A stretch of DNA of 64,000 nucleotides from Fistulifera solaris (GCA_030295235.1 AP026125.1:1364001-1428000); one strand, 5' to 3'. Positions 22,301 to 33,974 are shown, counted from the stretch's first letter. Numbers and translations are program-made. The notes: generated from the letters alone by a model not told the origin.

Positions 22301-24965
22301 TGTTTCAACGGGAACATCCGATCCCATGGTTCCTAAAGGCTTCGAATTTAAACCATCTGCCCTTTGCGAGTCACTGTATTCAACGCTTTCCCGTCTTGTT
22401 CGTCCAGTTTGGAACAAGCCAGTCGTTGTAGTAACGGAGGGGCCTTTAATCAAACGTCAATGGTCGAAGGTGGCTTTGCAGGCTCCGGCTAAAGTCGAAA
22501 TACTGCTCAATGAAACAACACTTGACGAAATCAGTCGTCCTCTTCGAAATTTTCAGTCTGAAGTGCGATCCAGGCTGTCTCGGGCTGTGTCCTCTGTTCC
22601 TGGAAGCGCCCAGCCAAATTCAATGGAAATCGATGCGATGGACGGGTGGTCGGATGACAGCCAATTTTTAACAAGGGCATTACAATACCAGAACCAGTCC
22701 CGCACCATTCAAAATGGGACGGTAACGAACCTTTCTATCGAAGAAGCTGAGAGTATTGCACGGCTAATTGAAGAGAAGAATATCCATTCGTTGTACCGAT
22801 TACTTTCTCGCGTGGTTCAGTTATTAAATCTTCTCAATCTGCTTCGCCGTGCTCAGGTATCGGCTGAACTTCATGAAGTCGATTGGGGTATGCTGCATGG
22901 ATTGACTTTCTGGCAACTTGTTGGCACGTTGGAAGGCCAAGATCGTCTGGAATCTTTGCTCAATGCACTTGTAACTCACTCCGCAGCGGATGATTCAGGC
23001 ACGAAGAGCTTAACTGCTAAAGCTGATGATTTGGTTGATAAGCTAGGATATCAATGCTATCTTTTCTTTTCACCTGGATCGCGATTTGCATACTCTGGGC
23101 TCAGAAAGGCAGCTCAAGCTCTCAACTGCCACCCCGAGTCCGCACTTCGTCGCGAGCTCAAGCAAGCTGCAAAACTCAAATTAAAGCAGGCTGCTCAACA
23201 TTGGCGAAGTGCAACCCTCGTCACAGGTCACGCAATTCATACGAAAGAGAAAGAGAGCTACAAAGAGATTGCCCAACGTGCTATACAGTACGGCAGTCCT
23301 CTTGCTATGGCCGTTGCCAAACTTATACAATTGGATGATGTCGACACAGCCGTCGATGTGTGTCTTAGTGTTGCTTCGAATTTTCGTAGAATGAGTGGAG
23401 GCAGAGATACGACTGGTTTTGAACTTCATTCACAAACGACTGATCAACTTGGTTGGGAACACAATCTTTACCATAAGCGACCTGATCAAGTCGAGAGCGG
23501 CGTGGGCCAAAGCACTAGCTTTAAAGGAGCTCGTCATACCGCTGCTTATGGAACAGATGTCAGCTCTGAAGATGTTGTGGCGACGTGCTATGCCTTAATT
23601 TTCTACCACCTATCATTTCTTTTGAAATCGCCGCAACAGCTGCTGTCTCGTTCAATGCTTGAGGTGTGCTCCTCGTCTACAGATAGCAATTTTTTGGAGG
23701 CTTTCTACTCATACATGTTGGAAAGTGGCAATGAAGATACTCTGCTAAGAATTATTAGCCCGCATCTGGAAGAGTGGCTTAGAAAGAAGGAGGATCAGGA
23801 TTTGCTCTGGCGCTACTTCAGTATCCAAGGGCGGCAACTTGAGGCAGGTCAAGAATTATTCTTAAGAGGATGCGCTAAAGACACGAAAATTCCCTTGAGC
23901 ACCAGGATCGAGTATCTATCAAAAGCCTTAAGTGCGTTACGCATAGCGATGAAGGACGCCCATGGAGTGGGCGAGATTGGTCACAAGGTAGATGAAGTCG
24001 ACGAATCTCTTCAAGTCGCACGCATTCAGAGTCAAATCTTACAGGCCATCGAGTCGAATACGAGTGATTGGCGTTCCGAGATATCAGAGGAGAAAATTGA
24101 CGCGCTAAAATTCAGCCTGGTAAATGTCTCAGATCTTTACAATGACTACGCGGTAGCGTTGGAGCTCTATGAAAGCTGTTTGCAGATCCGTCACATTTGC
24201 CGACACGATGACCCCGACGCTACTCGCTTTTTGTGGAAGCACATTATATGTAAAGAGTTTCTCCCGTGTGCCACGCGTAGTGACGACAACTGTCAATTCC
24301 TCAAGGGCTGGGTGGCGGAAATCGGGCGAGATGCTGAGGTTGTCCCTCTCTCAATTGTGAATAACGGCGGCGGGACCAGCTTTTGTGTATTTGAAAATGG
24401 TGATTGGATCAAGTCAGTCGAAGACAAAGTTGTTGCCTTAGGACAACAGCTATACGGAAAAGGAAGAGACTATGTCGCTCCGCCGAAATTACTCTTGTCG
24501 TACTTGGATGGTAGGTAATATTCATCTTCCTTCATATCGCTTTTCCAAACAACTGGCACTCACTTTCTCTCCGAAACAGAACTGTGCGGTGCGTTACCCG
24601 GTATTCTTCGTCCGGAATGGCCCCTAATTATTTTGGCTCGAATTGGAGTCCCTTATCTAAGTATCTTGGACACCTTCGAAACATTGAACCGTTATGAAAT
24701 TCACGGTTTTGTAAGGGAGCAGGATGACGAGAGATGGAAAAGAGAAATGCACGCTATCATCGAGCTTTTGCGACATTGGGTTGCTTCCGCGCGTTCATCA
24801 GCGAGAGACAGCAAAGCTTGGCAAGAACTTTCCCGTTCCGTGACCTCTGGGAAGCTCATGCCCAAAATTGACGACCTCCGGGTCCAACTTGAAACCCATT
24901 CCAACACAGCCGCTCTGCAAGAAAGTATCCGTGTTATTATGCACGAAATCCAAAGTATAGCGTAA
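19398..24965 (+). CDS. NUP155: Nucleoporin Nup155/Nup170 family, one frame break
   Basis: Three exons, 19398-19842, 19919-24510 and 24580-24965, with introns of 76 and 69 nt. One base is missing in the A4 run at 21588-21591. Adding it joins LQGRAK to TGNDPNQSSQ and all phases agree, giving about 1,807 residues, larger than the 1,391 of the human protein because of Ser/Gly-rich inserts. The N-terminal beta-propeller shows the family pattern (GVVVTTPEEIFFCALV, GRIFLGGDDGCVYEM, IVQIAVDEERQTLYTLGVKG, VTLVAITQGGLRLY). The C-terminal half is an alpha-solenoid with many paired helices. The protein is an inner-ring scaffold of the nuclear pore and anchors it to the membrane. The name rests on pattern recognition over the whole propeller. 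Confidence 0.9.
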
Positions 24966-25000
24966 AAGTTTGACGACTAGCCTTATGCTTTTTTCTCTTC

Positions 25001-25432
25001 TTAGTTTTGTGGATATTTGTCGAGTGCATCGAAGTTCCTTTGCTTCTTCCTCTTCGCACAACAAGAGGCACGCCTTACAACGAATAGTGTCTTGTCATGT
25101 AAGAAAAACCAAACACTTATACGAAGCTCTTATCTTTTCATTACCTGGTACATCATGTAGTTGCCGTGACTGCTGGATCGGTCGATGAGTTGATTGACTT
25201 CAATTGAAACTCGAGTAAACGCATGCGAAAACGTGGATGAAAAGGGCCTCAAGGTTTCGACTAGTCCGTCCTTGGGCCACAAAACGGGATGGAATGCAGC
25301 ATAGTCGTCGTAGGTTGGAAATGCAAGTAGTCTCGTAAAGTCGGGTTGAGGTCCGAGTTTAGGTGTGATGCTAGCTTGCGCTCGTGCGCCAAATGCGCTC
25401 TTAAGCAAGCAGCATCGGTAGCGCATCTCCAT
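25001..25432 (-). CDS. hypothetical small protein
   Basis: ATG at 25432 opens a 96-codon frame that reaches CAG|GTAATG at 25145/25144. A 54-nt intron ending CAAG at 25091 would join it to a 30-codon exon ending TAA at 25001 (125 residues). Without splicing it stops after MYQVMKR. The text SAFGARAQASITPKLGPQPD, then RLLAFPTYDDYAAFHPVLWP looks coding, but no family is recognised. The basic, Ala/Ser-containing start could be mitochondrial. It converges on Nup155 with 35 bp between ends. Confidence 0.35.
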
Positions 25433-25789
25433 TAGTCAGCCTCGTCGTGAACAATTCGTTTCAAATACCGGATTTCGCCAAGCGTCTGAATTTCACAATA
25501 GTGGGTGCCGCGGCACAATTGGAACAACTTCCCCCGTTTTGATACGTTCCGTGGCTCTCTGGGACCTCGTGGACGGAGTTAATGACGGATGGAAAAGATC
25601 GCATCATCGGCAGCAGTGCAAATCCATTTCAAGAATCGATGAACGACAATATCCAGAAATTCATTGAAATCTTATCACAATACTCAAATGGTAACTGTCG
25701 CTATTAGCATAGAACAGGCTTGTTATATTATAGCGGGAGAGAAAACACATCCCATGGTCAACGACGTTTGCTGTATTCTAAAACGACGA

Positions 25790-26370
25790 TCACAGAATTT
25801 CTGTATGATCTGGACCAAACGCACAGAATTTCGGTATGCGATTGCAAACACAAATGGTCCAGAATTTCTGGACCAAACACACAGCATTTCTGTATGATCG
25901 CAAACACGTCCAGAATTTATGGACCAAACACACAGAATTTCTGTATGATTGCGAACACCAATGGTCCAGAATTTCAGGACGAAACACACAGAATTTCGAT
26001 ATGACTGCAAACACCAATGGTCCAGAATTTCTGGAACAAACACACACGGAATTTCTGTATCTTCGCAAACACGAGTGGTCCAGAATTTCTGGAACAAACA
26101 CACCGAATTTCTGTATGACGGCAAGCACCAATGGTCCAAACACACAGAACTTCTGTATGATTGCAAACACCAATGGTCCTGAATTTCTGGACCAAACACA
26201 CCGAATTTCTGTATGATCGCAAACACCAATGGTCCAAGAATTTCTGGACCAAACACACGGAATTTCTGTACCAGTACCAGTTATGCTTGATCGCAAACAC
26301 CAGAAATTCTGGAACGACAACAACAGAATTTCTGTGTGATCGCAAACACCGATGACTTCCAGAAAATAAT
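25790..26370. repeat. degenerate tandem array of about 56 bp containing perfect palindromes
   Basis: About ten units, some shortened to about 50 bp, with the consensus CAGAATTTCTGTATGATCGC, AAACACCAATGGTCCAGAAT, TTCTGGACCAAACACA. Each full unit holds a 21-bp palindrome around one central base (TGGTCCAGAA-T-TTCTGGACCA) and a second of 11 bp (CAGAA-T-TTCTG). Several frames on both strands stay open through it, which explains apparent ORFs of 94-211 codons; these follow the repeat period and are not genes. The array ends about 150 bp before the start of the desulfurase-TtcA gene. Confidence 0.92.
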
Positions 26371-26521
26371 TTTTTGTTGGTGGGACGGAAAGACGAAGCC
26401 GAGAACCAAGAGCCAAGAGAACCAAGAAGAGGAAACGGAGTTTTCGTGACGACGATGATGAATAATAAGTAGTAGGTGTTCCTCATTCCTCACCCGATTG
26501 TGAATTACACAAATAAAGACA

Positions 26522-29500
26522 ATGAAGATTGAAGAAGACTGTGTTAATAATCAAAGCACAGAAACCGACAACCTCATTCTTGAATGCGGAACGAGTTTCG
26601 CGGAGCGCGAACACCGTGCGGAGAGCGAAAGTGGCAAAAACGACCGCAGTTCGTTCGAGTCGATTGAGGAACTCCGCGCTCATGTTGCAAATGATGTCGT
26701 AACTTCCCAACAGCGGTACACGACCTTTGCTTCTCCGTTTGAAGTGGTTCGGGATCCTGCAGCGCCGGAGAGCCGCAGATTCTTGGAAGTCCCTCTCGTG
26801 TACGCCGATCAGACCGCTTCCAATCGTCCTCTGCAAAGCATCGAGAATTACATCCAACAAACTTGCCTACCACTTTACGGAAACACACATACAAACACAA
26901 GCATCACTGGAAGTCAAAGTACTGCTTTTGTCGCAGAAGCTCGCCAAATTGTTGCCGAAGAAACGAACGCCAAGGTGACAGGAAAAGCGAGTCTCGATGT
27001 TGTTCTTTTCGCGTAAGTGCAGTCGGTTTTGTCTCGCCGTCCGTTCCGATCCGTGTATCTTATATTCAGTTGAATCTTATACAGAGGGAACGGAGCAACT
27101 GCAACCGTCGAATTATTAATTGACTGTTTGGGCCTTCGGCATGCTTGTCAGGAACAGTCCACGCGTCCTGTCGTTTTTATTGGCCCGTACGAGCATCATT
27201 CAAATCTTGTTCCGTGGCGTGAAACTGGATGCGAAATTGTCATGGTTCCGGAGTGCTCGGATGCTACTGATATCGACTTTGATGCTCTCGACCGTCTACT
27301 CGCTAGACCGGAATACAATGGACGCTTCAAAATGGGAACCTTTTCCGCGGCGTCGAACATAACCGGTAAGATCAGCGATGTTGACCGCATTGCCGCTACG
27401 CTTCACAAACACGGGGCATTGGCGTTCTTTGACTACGCCACGGGTGCTTCCTATATGAAGATGGACATGAATCCACCGCCATCGGAAAAATACCCACTAC
27501 CTGGCTCTACTGCCAAAGACGCGATTTTTATTAGTCCACACAAAATGATAGGAGGAATCGGTACTCCAGGTGTTTTGATCATTAAGAAGCACCTTGTCAA
27601 CCAAAGTAATGCACCGCATAGGTCAGGAGGTGGAACGGTTTTCTATGTCACTAGCGAGCATCACCGCTTCCTTGGCAACAGAATTGAGCGTTATGAAGGC
27701 GGTACTCCAAACGTATCTGGAATCATTCGGACAGGACTCACTTTTTGACGAAACGAAAGATTGAGAAGGAGTACGAACGTTTGGTTTCGCAAAATGTCAA
27801 TTTACCCCGTACAGTTGAAGACCTCGACTGTGCTGAATACGAACGCATTTCGACGTTTTTAGCCCAGAAGGCGCCGAATCTTGTGTTGTTGGGGAAAGGC
27901 ACCGGTTCGCGACATCTCCCTATCTTCTCGTTTCTTATTCGCTTCCAAGGTAGATTTCTGCACTTCAATTATGTCTGTGCGATATTGAATGACGTTTTTG
28001 GAATTCAGACCAGAGGTGGATGCATGTGTTCGGGACCTTTCGCACAAAGTTTGCTTGGTTTGACTTACAAGAATGCAGACGGAGTCGATTCTCCCAACGA
28101 ATTCAACAAAGAGATTGAAGATGCGTTGATCAAGCATAAAGAACGTGCCGAACTTCTTCGTCCCGGTTTCACTCGACTGAGCCTTCCATTCAAAGGACTC
28201 CTCGATTTTGAAGTTGAATACATCTTGCATGCTTTGGTTTGGGTGGCTAAACATGGTTGGGCGTTGATGTGCCAGTATCGGTGCAACCACCGCACAGGAG
28301 AGGTACGATTTACTCATCTTGACGTTCTGACTCCTCGTTTCTATTTACTCACAAACAAATGATGGTTTGTAGTGGCGTCACTCTAATCGTCAGGGGAAAC
28401 CACTTGGACGAGAAGAAAGAAAATGGTTGAGTCATTTCGACTTAAAAGGCGACAAAGAAGTTCGTTCGATTAAAGATAACACGGAAGAGTATACCACTTT
28501 GTTGAGATCTACGTTGGCAAATGCCAACACCTTGCTCGATGTTGCAATGACAGATCAGCGGAGCATATCGCAGGCATTGAAAATGATGGATTCCGAAATT
28601 ATGGGGAAGGACGATAACATGAAGCTAGAGAGTCTGCGATGGTACGCTTATCCTAAGGAATGCGCAATGCTTCTATCATCTCACAGATATGACGAAGCCG
28701 TCCAACTGGAAATGCCTTTGCTGGGTGCCATGAAGCCAAATTACATGAACAAACGGAGGCTGTCGGCAAAGCGAGATATTGAGGCTAGTTTTGATCCTGT
28801 GAGCGACTCTACCTCTGATCCTGATTTAAGCGCTAAGAAGCAAAAAGTAGTAAATATTCCAGATCCTTCTGCTACGGAAGTAAACAATGCGAAAGCCAAA
28901 GTGAAGAAAGCCCCGAGAGATTGTTCCACATGGGGCAAAGGAGAAGTGGTACCTGTCCTCGCAAACTCACAAGAACAGACATGTACTTCTACGTCTCTGT
29001 GTATTGGCAAAGAGTCATCCGTTGGGAACAAAAGTTTCAGCACATCAAACCTCCTGCCAAGATGATGCGGCTGATTAATCAAGCGATTGTTCAATGGGAC
29101 ATGATAAAAGAAGGAGACAAGCTTCTTCTCGGTTTATCGGGAGGAAAGGATTCGCTCAGTCTCTTACACGCATTACTTGAAGTCAGGAGAAAGCACCCGG
29201 TGAAGTTTGAACTTGAAGTTTGCACTATCGATCCAATGACTCCCTCTTTCGATCCATCGTCGCTCATTCCGTATGTTGAGTCCCTAGGGCTGAAGTACCA
29301 TTATATTCGCGACGACATCGTCTCCAGGGCTGGCTCGTCTGGAAAGGACGGCAAGATGGTATGTATTGCTTCATGCTGAATGCTTAACTCGTCTACAATT
29401 GCTTTGCTTATGTTCGTTATTTAGGTATCTTCGCTATGCGCATACTGTGCAAGGATGAAAAGGGGCAATCTCTACTCGTGTGCTCGAAAGAACAATTGCA

Positions 29501-30138
29501 ACAAGCTGGTTTTAGCCCAGCACCTCGATGATTGTGCTGAGTCATTTATGATGAGTGTAATGCACAATGGTTTTTTGAGAACAATGAAAGCAAATTACAA
29601 AATCAACTCTGGGGATCTTTCGGTTATACGTCCTATGGTCTACTGTCGTGAGAGTCTAATGACAGAATTTGCGAAATCCGTTAATCTCCCCGTCATCAAC
29701 GAGAATTGTCCAGCTTGCTTTGAAGAACCAAAAGAGCGGGCGCGCATTAAGAAGTTGCTGAGCCGAGAGGAAAATCTTTATCCTAATTTTTATGACAACA
29801 TACGGCGGTCCCTCCTTCCCTTGATGCATGATGACGCAACGTCTATACTGCGGTGTTATACTGATGAAGTTGTTTCGAAAAGTCGGAAGAATGCTAAGGT
29901 TTCTACCCGCGTTGTAGACAATGAAGATACAAAAATTTCAACTGACTCTTTAACGAAAATATCAGAAGACGAGCTCATCAAAGAGCTGGCAAGGAGGAAA
30001 GCTGATCGTTTCCGGCTTTCTGGTTCAATGAAACGAGCTGACGACAGCGACATGTCGGGAATTCCTGATCCAACTGGTCAGATGTGTTCTTTAAATGGAG
30101 GGAACGGCACCATTCCATGCACAGAGCTCATGGAGTAA
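26522..30138 (+). CDS. Fusion: NifS-like cysteine desulfurase + TtcA-like tRNA 2-thiocytidine synthetase, two frame breaks
   Basis: Four exons, 26522-27012, 27085-28302, 28373-29358 and 29425-30138; introns are 66-72 nt. One base is missing in the T5 run at 27742-27746 and one in the A4 run at 29030-29033. With both restored all phases agree and one protein of 1,136 residues results. Residues about 90-560 form a class V aminotransferase/NifS domain: PLP Lys in SPHKMIGG (about 317) and a catalytic-loop-like Cys pair in TRGGCMCSGPF (477, 479). After a charged linker of about 220 residues comes a TtcA domain: PP-loop LGLSGGKDS (about 823-831), CAYC (904, 907), QHLDDCAES and ENCPACFE (994, 997), the Fe-S-binding Cys pattern. 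NifS enzymes release sulfur from cysteine; TtcA thiolates cytidine 32 of tRNA in bacteria. No presequence is seen, so it is probably cytosolic. The linked function is inference. Confidence 0.85.
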
Positions 30139-30156
30139 CTCATGTAACGCGAATAT

Positions 30157-33100
30157 TTAGTCAAATCTATCCACTTCACCTCGTCTTGCAAGAGACTCCA
30201 CCTCTTCATCTAAATGTTCCGTTTCCCGAGCGGCTTCGAGTAGTTTTTGAGTCTGAGAGCGCGATTCCATCAGTTTTTCCCGCTGCCTTTGCGCCCATTC
30301 GTCGGCATCTCTACTCATTAACGCTATCCTTTCTTCGGGGAGTAGATCTTTCATATCCCGGCTTAGTTGAAGTAGCTTGTTTGTCATGTCTCCAAGGACG
30401 TTAGCCCCAGCAAAATTACCCCGTACGCTATCACCAAGAGATCCGACGATGTTGTCGACAACCTGTACGAACGGCCGAACGTCCAGTGAAGGCATCACAT
30501 CAATCAACTGCTTTAGAAGTAGTCTCCTCTCCACAGCGGTTTCCATCCGTAAAACATACCCTATGTGGTCAATGTACCTGTTTATACCTCGGGCCAATTC
30601 AGCATAAACACCTTGCTGCACAATTTTCAGCACAAACAACCACTGATTGTGCTCGGGATCATCGAGAAGTCCAGCGCGAGCAAGTTTTGCTTCCTCTTCG
30701 GCAACTGCGTATTTCAAATACGCGACAAACGAATCATCAAACAACGGTCTCATTTCTCTCACACCGTCAGTCAAAGCTTGTGCTGTCTCTTCTTCTGTGT
30801 CGTGTTTGGGGTCCATAGCTATCTTGCATATCGATCTAATGACTTCCAATTGTTGTGTCTCTAACTGCGCCCCAAGAGCCCGTGCTTCTTTTAGAAGAAG
30901 CTGAGCAGCAACAACTAATCCTCCAAGAAGCTGACGCTCTCGCGAACTAGTTTTTTCGGTGGCATCGTCGCCTCGGCGCATAGCTTCCAGGTCACGATCA
31001 GCCATCATGGTGAGTCTCTCTTTCACAAGTGTCACAAAATTGTCAGAGAGCAACAAATCTTTGTAGTTGGAAGTAATTTCAGTATGCCTCTCCTCCGGTT
31101 GATCCCATAGCTCATCTATAAGCATCTGTAGTTGCGAAGATTCTTTCATCTTTATCAAAGGATTGTCAATGAGTCCGATATCCACTGCTTCAACCATAAG
31201 CGTTCGCATATTTTGCACTTGCTTGTCAGTTAATTGCCGATTCCCAACAAAATAAGTCGTCACGCTGTTCCCGTCAAGCGATTCCTCTTTGACTTCTTTC
31301 ATTTTCTGGAGTACTTCCGATGCGAATTGCGCTTGTCTCAAAGCTTCGTCTAATTCCTTTGGCAGCCTTATCGTGCCTGTTCCTGGTGAGGCCCCAGGCC
31401 AGTTCACTGCGGTCTCGGGATCCACATTCGGATTGTAGACTTCTGGGCCGGAGAAAATGTCAAAGAGCGGTGCCTTCGCAGGGCCATCCAATTCTTCATC
31501 GGGAGACTTGTTGATGCGAACCTCAAGTTCCGCTAACTCGTCATCTAATATACGGGCATGACTTGATATCGAGTTTTCTAGTGCAATGAGATTATCCACC
31601 TCGTTCTTATTTTCCATCATCTCTTCCTCGCTATAAGCCCCGGACGTTTCAATTTTACTAAGACGACCGTCTGCAATGTTTTCTCCAGCCTCAAACATGC
31701 GCCGAAGCTCTTCTTCAATTGTCATTGTCTTAATATTTATTGTTTCAGCAGTTCTCGTCCTCACCTCTGCGGCAGCTTTATCGGCCACATCGTACATGAG
31801 ACGATCTTCGCGCCTCTGGCGTTGTTCCCGAAGTAGATCTTTTGCCTTCTCGAAAGCCCCACTAACAAATCCAGCGCCTACTGTACTTTCATTGTCCTGC
31901 ACCTCGCCAAATTTCATCACCTGATTTAACAATTCCTCTGGTGTGAGTTCTTCGCCTTGTTCTGACATCTCCAACAACGCGTCCTGAGCTGCTTTGATCA
32001 TTTCCCTTTGCTTCGGATCGGTAATATCACTTGGGTCATTTACCAGGTCCCGATCGGAAAGAACAGCATCACCGCCCGCATCCTGGCGAATATTCAGATT
32101 GATGTTTCGTGCTATCGGTGGATTGGGTATTACTGACGACGTTGCCTGATCCTTTAAATAGTCGGCCGGCCTTGAAATCGTTTGCATGAATGCTCGCGGC
32201 TTTCCAGTTGCAGAGCGATCTAAACTTGCAGGTCTACAAGACAACATATCCATCCTTATTGGCGAAGCCTTGTCGCCGTCAAGTCTTTCTGATTGGTTGT
32301 CCTCCTCCTCCGGAATTCGAGTGACTTTTGTATTCCCGGGTAAGCTCGTACTTCTGACGTTCTTTTTCCGCATTTTCTCAGCAGCTCTTTTGGCTGCATC
32401 CACTGCGAAATTCCCACTAGTAGTTCGTTTGGCATTACGCTCAGCGGCCAACTTGGCTTGCTGTACAGCGAAATCGAGTCCAGGCGGATTCGCTCGATTG
32501 TTTGTGGATGACGAAGACGACGCCGTACTTTTCTTCACTTCAAAAGTCCGTTGAGCGTTAGCTTCTTCTCGTGACAATTCAGAAGTAGATTGCCGTTTCG
32601 AAACAATTTCAGCGTCTGTAAAGCCTGGTTTGGGAGTCGACTCTTGTTGTAATTGGTCATCATCATTGCCCAGTATTTCCGCTAGAATCGATTCCCGACC
32701 TTCCAAGTACGAGTTCGACTTTGTTGCTCCAAATGATATCTTTCCCGACATGTATTTTTCTAACCCACGATCCAGAGCTTTCAAAATCTGTTTCTCCGAG
32801 TCTTCAAAGAGGTTCCGTAAGAACGGAGGTAACGACTTTCCCGTTTGTGGTCGCTTCCCGACAACGACCATGGCCAAGTTGGTAGTCGTTGATTGATCTT
32901 CCGGAAAGACAGCGACTACTTGAACTTCCAAACACGTCTGATCCGATGACGGCGAAAGGGACGAGTCCCACTGAACAACACTTTTTGAGTCTTTAATCGT
33001 CTTCGCCTCGTATACCATGGGAAGCCGAGGAGGAAGTTGAAAATGATCTTGTAGGTATTCGACCAGCGTACTCAGAAAAAGATGCGAACTGATGTTTGAA

Positions 33101-33315
33101 GGTGCTCTGACAATCTTCTGATACATCACAGACAAGTCTTCCGTTCTGTACGTTCCATCCGAGGCTTGGTATTGGAGGGCGATTGATCTATCAGAATGAA
33201 ACGAAGGAAGAGTCACAGAACGCAACACTACGCTTCTCCCCGTTGACGACGGAACAAAGCCACAGCTCCGAGTTATAAACAGAAGTGTAGTAAATATGAA
33301 TTTAGATGACATCAT
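30157..33315 (-). CDS. Large plastid-targeted protein of unknown function
   Basis: A single exon encodes about 1,052 residues from the ATG at 33315 (a second ATG follows at 33312). The start is a signal peptide ending in a plastid motif (MMSSKFIFTTLLFITRSCGF, then VPSSTG). The rest is soluble. Residues about 40-250 may be a folded domain (YQKIVRAPSNISSHLFLSTL, EVQVVAVFPEDQST). The middle is rich in Ser, Lys and Glu with likely coiled coils. The last 350 residues are mostly helical (LLGGLVVAAQLLLKEARALG, VYAELARGINRYIDHIGYVL). I do not recognise a family. It ends 18 bp from the end of the convergent desulfurase-TtcA gene. The long uninterrupted frame with a presequence makes it a real gene. 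Confidence 0.8.
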   Translation of the reverse strand: MMSSKFIFTTLLFITRSCGFVPSSTGRSVVLRSVTLPSFHSDRSIALQYQASDGTYRTEDLSVMYQKIVRAPSNISSHLFLSTLVEYLQDHFQLPPRLPMVYEAKTIKDSKSVVQWDSSLSPSSDQTCLEVQVVAVFPEDQSTTTNLAMVVVGKRPQTGKSLPPFLRNLFEDSEKQILKALDRGLEKYMSGKISFGATKSNSYLEGRESILAEILGNDDDQLQQESTPKPGFTDAEIVSKRQSTSELSREEANAQRTFEVKKSTASSSSSTNNRANPPGLDFAVQQAKLAAERNAKRTTSGNFAVDAAKRAAEKMRKKNVRSTSLPGNTKVTRIPEEEDNQSERLDGDKASPIRMDMLSCRPASLDRSATGKPRAFMQTISRPADYLKDQATSSVIPNPPIARNINLNIRQDAGGDAVLSDRDLVNDPSDITDPKQREMIKAAQDALLEMSEQGEELTPEELLNQVMKFGEVQDNESTVGAGFVSGAFEKAKDLLREQRQRREDRLMYDVADKAAAEVRTRTAETINIKTMTIEEELRRMFEAGENIADGRLSKIETSGAYSEEEMMENKNEVDNLIALENSISSHARILDDELAELEVRINKSPDEELDGPAKAPLFDIFSGPEVYNPNVDPETAVNWPGASPGTGTIRLPKELDEALRQAQFASEVLQKMKEVKEESLDGNSVTTYFVGNRQLTDKQVQNMRTLMVEAVDIGLIDNPLIKMKESSQLQMLIDELWDQPEERHTEITSNYKDLLLSDNFVTLVKERLTMMADRDLEAMRRGDDATEKTSSRERQLLGGLVVAAQLLLKEARALGAQLETQQLEVIRSICKIAMDPKHDTEEETAQALTDGVREMRPLFDDSFVAYLKYAVAEEEAKLARAGLLDDPEHNQWLFVLKIVQQGVYAELARGINRYIDHIGYVLRMETAVERRLLLKQLIDVMPSLDVRPFVQVVDNIVGSLGDSVRGNFAGANVLGDMTNKLLQLSRDMKDLLPEERIALMSRDADEWAQRQREKLMESRSQTQKLLEAARETEHLDEEVESLARRGEVDRFD

Positions 33316-33974
33316 GAAAATTTGTTGAAAGGTATGGAGTGGTTTTGACAATGATGTTTTTGAGTTTCGACGAAGAATAAGAACGAAAACAAAAATGCGA
33401 CCTTAGTCGCAAGCGAAGGTTCGATGGTGTAGGTTATGACGACGGTTGATGACAAGACGGATAGTCCTAACCTTACGACATCCTGTTCATAATCCATCAT
33501 TTTCGCCTCTCTAGTTTGCTATAACAAATAATTAATGCCTTCAATAGCAATGATAAAAGAATTGCGAAGTGTTTTGTCTGTTTCAGCGTGCAATGTTTAC
33601 AACACAGGCGGAAGTTGGCGAGCATCGACGACTCCTCAAACGGCTTAAGAAATGAATTCATGACTGAAATGCAGTCGTGGCTAAGTTGAAAAACAATTTA
33701 GGCTGTAGTGGTAGGTCTTGTAGAACCGTTCCGCTTTGAGGATGTTTTGTGAATAGAAACGGGGGGAGCTTTGTTTTTCTCGTTGTTTTGTGCGTGTTCG
33801 GTAACGGCTGATGGCAAAGATGCCTTCCAACATACCACCACAAGAGAGAACAAAGGGAGAACACCAATTATTTTCTCACAATGAGAAGTATTGCAGAGGA
33901 TAAAAGGGATCTTAGGCGGCTTGCTGAAGAGCGGAAAAATCCCCCCTGTACGATTAGTAACATCGTCTGGTTCC
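33316..33974. other. divergent intergenic region
   Basis: This region lies between the unknown plastid protein and the SulP gene. It contains the hairpin motif copy 3 and an ATG at 33881 that opens a 39-codon frame (MRSIAEDKRDLRRLAEERKN) out of phase with the SulP frame. No other structure is seen. Confidence 0.4.
33659..33680. repeat. short hairpin motif, copy 3
   Basis: CATGACTGAAATGCAGTCGT continues GGCTAAGTT. The arms GACTG/CAGTC are perfect and extend with one wobble. The flanks ATTCATG and GTGGCTAA match copy 2 at 11.9 kb. Confidence 0.4.

Noticed and set aside
25790-26370. CRISPR-like array
   Set aside because: Spacers are themselves repeats, units are degenerate, and the surrounding genes are eukaryotic with introns.
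25723-26486. Open frames of 94-211 codons on both strands
   Set aside because: They follow the repeat period and encode the same text in several frames; they arise from the palindromic array.
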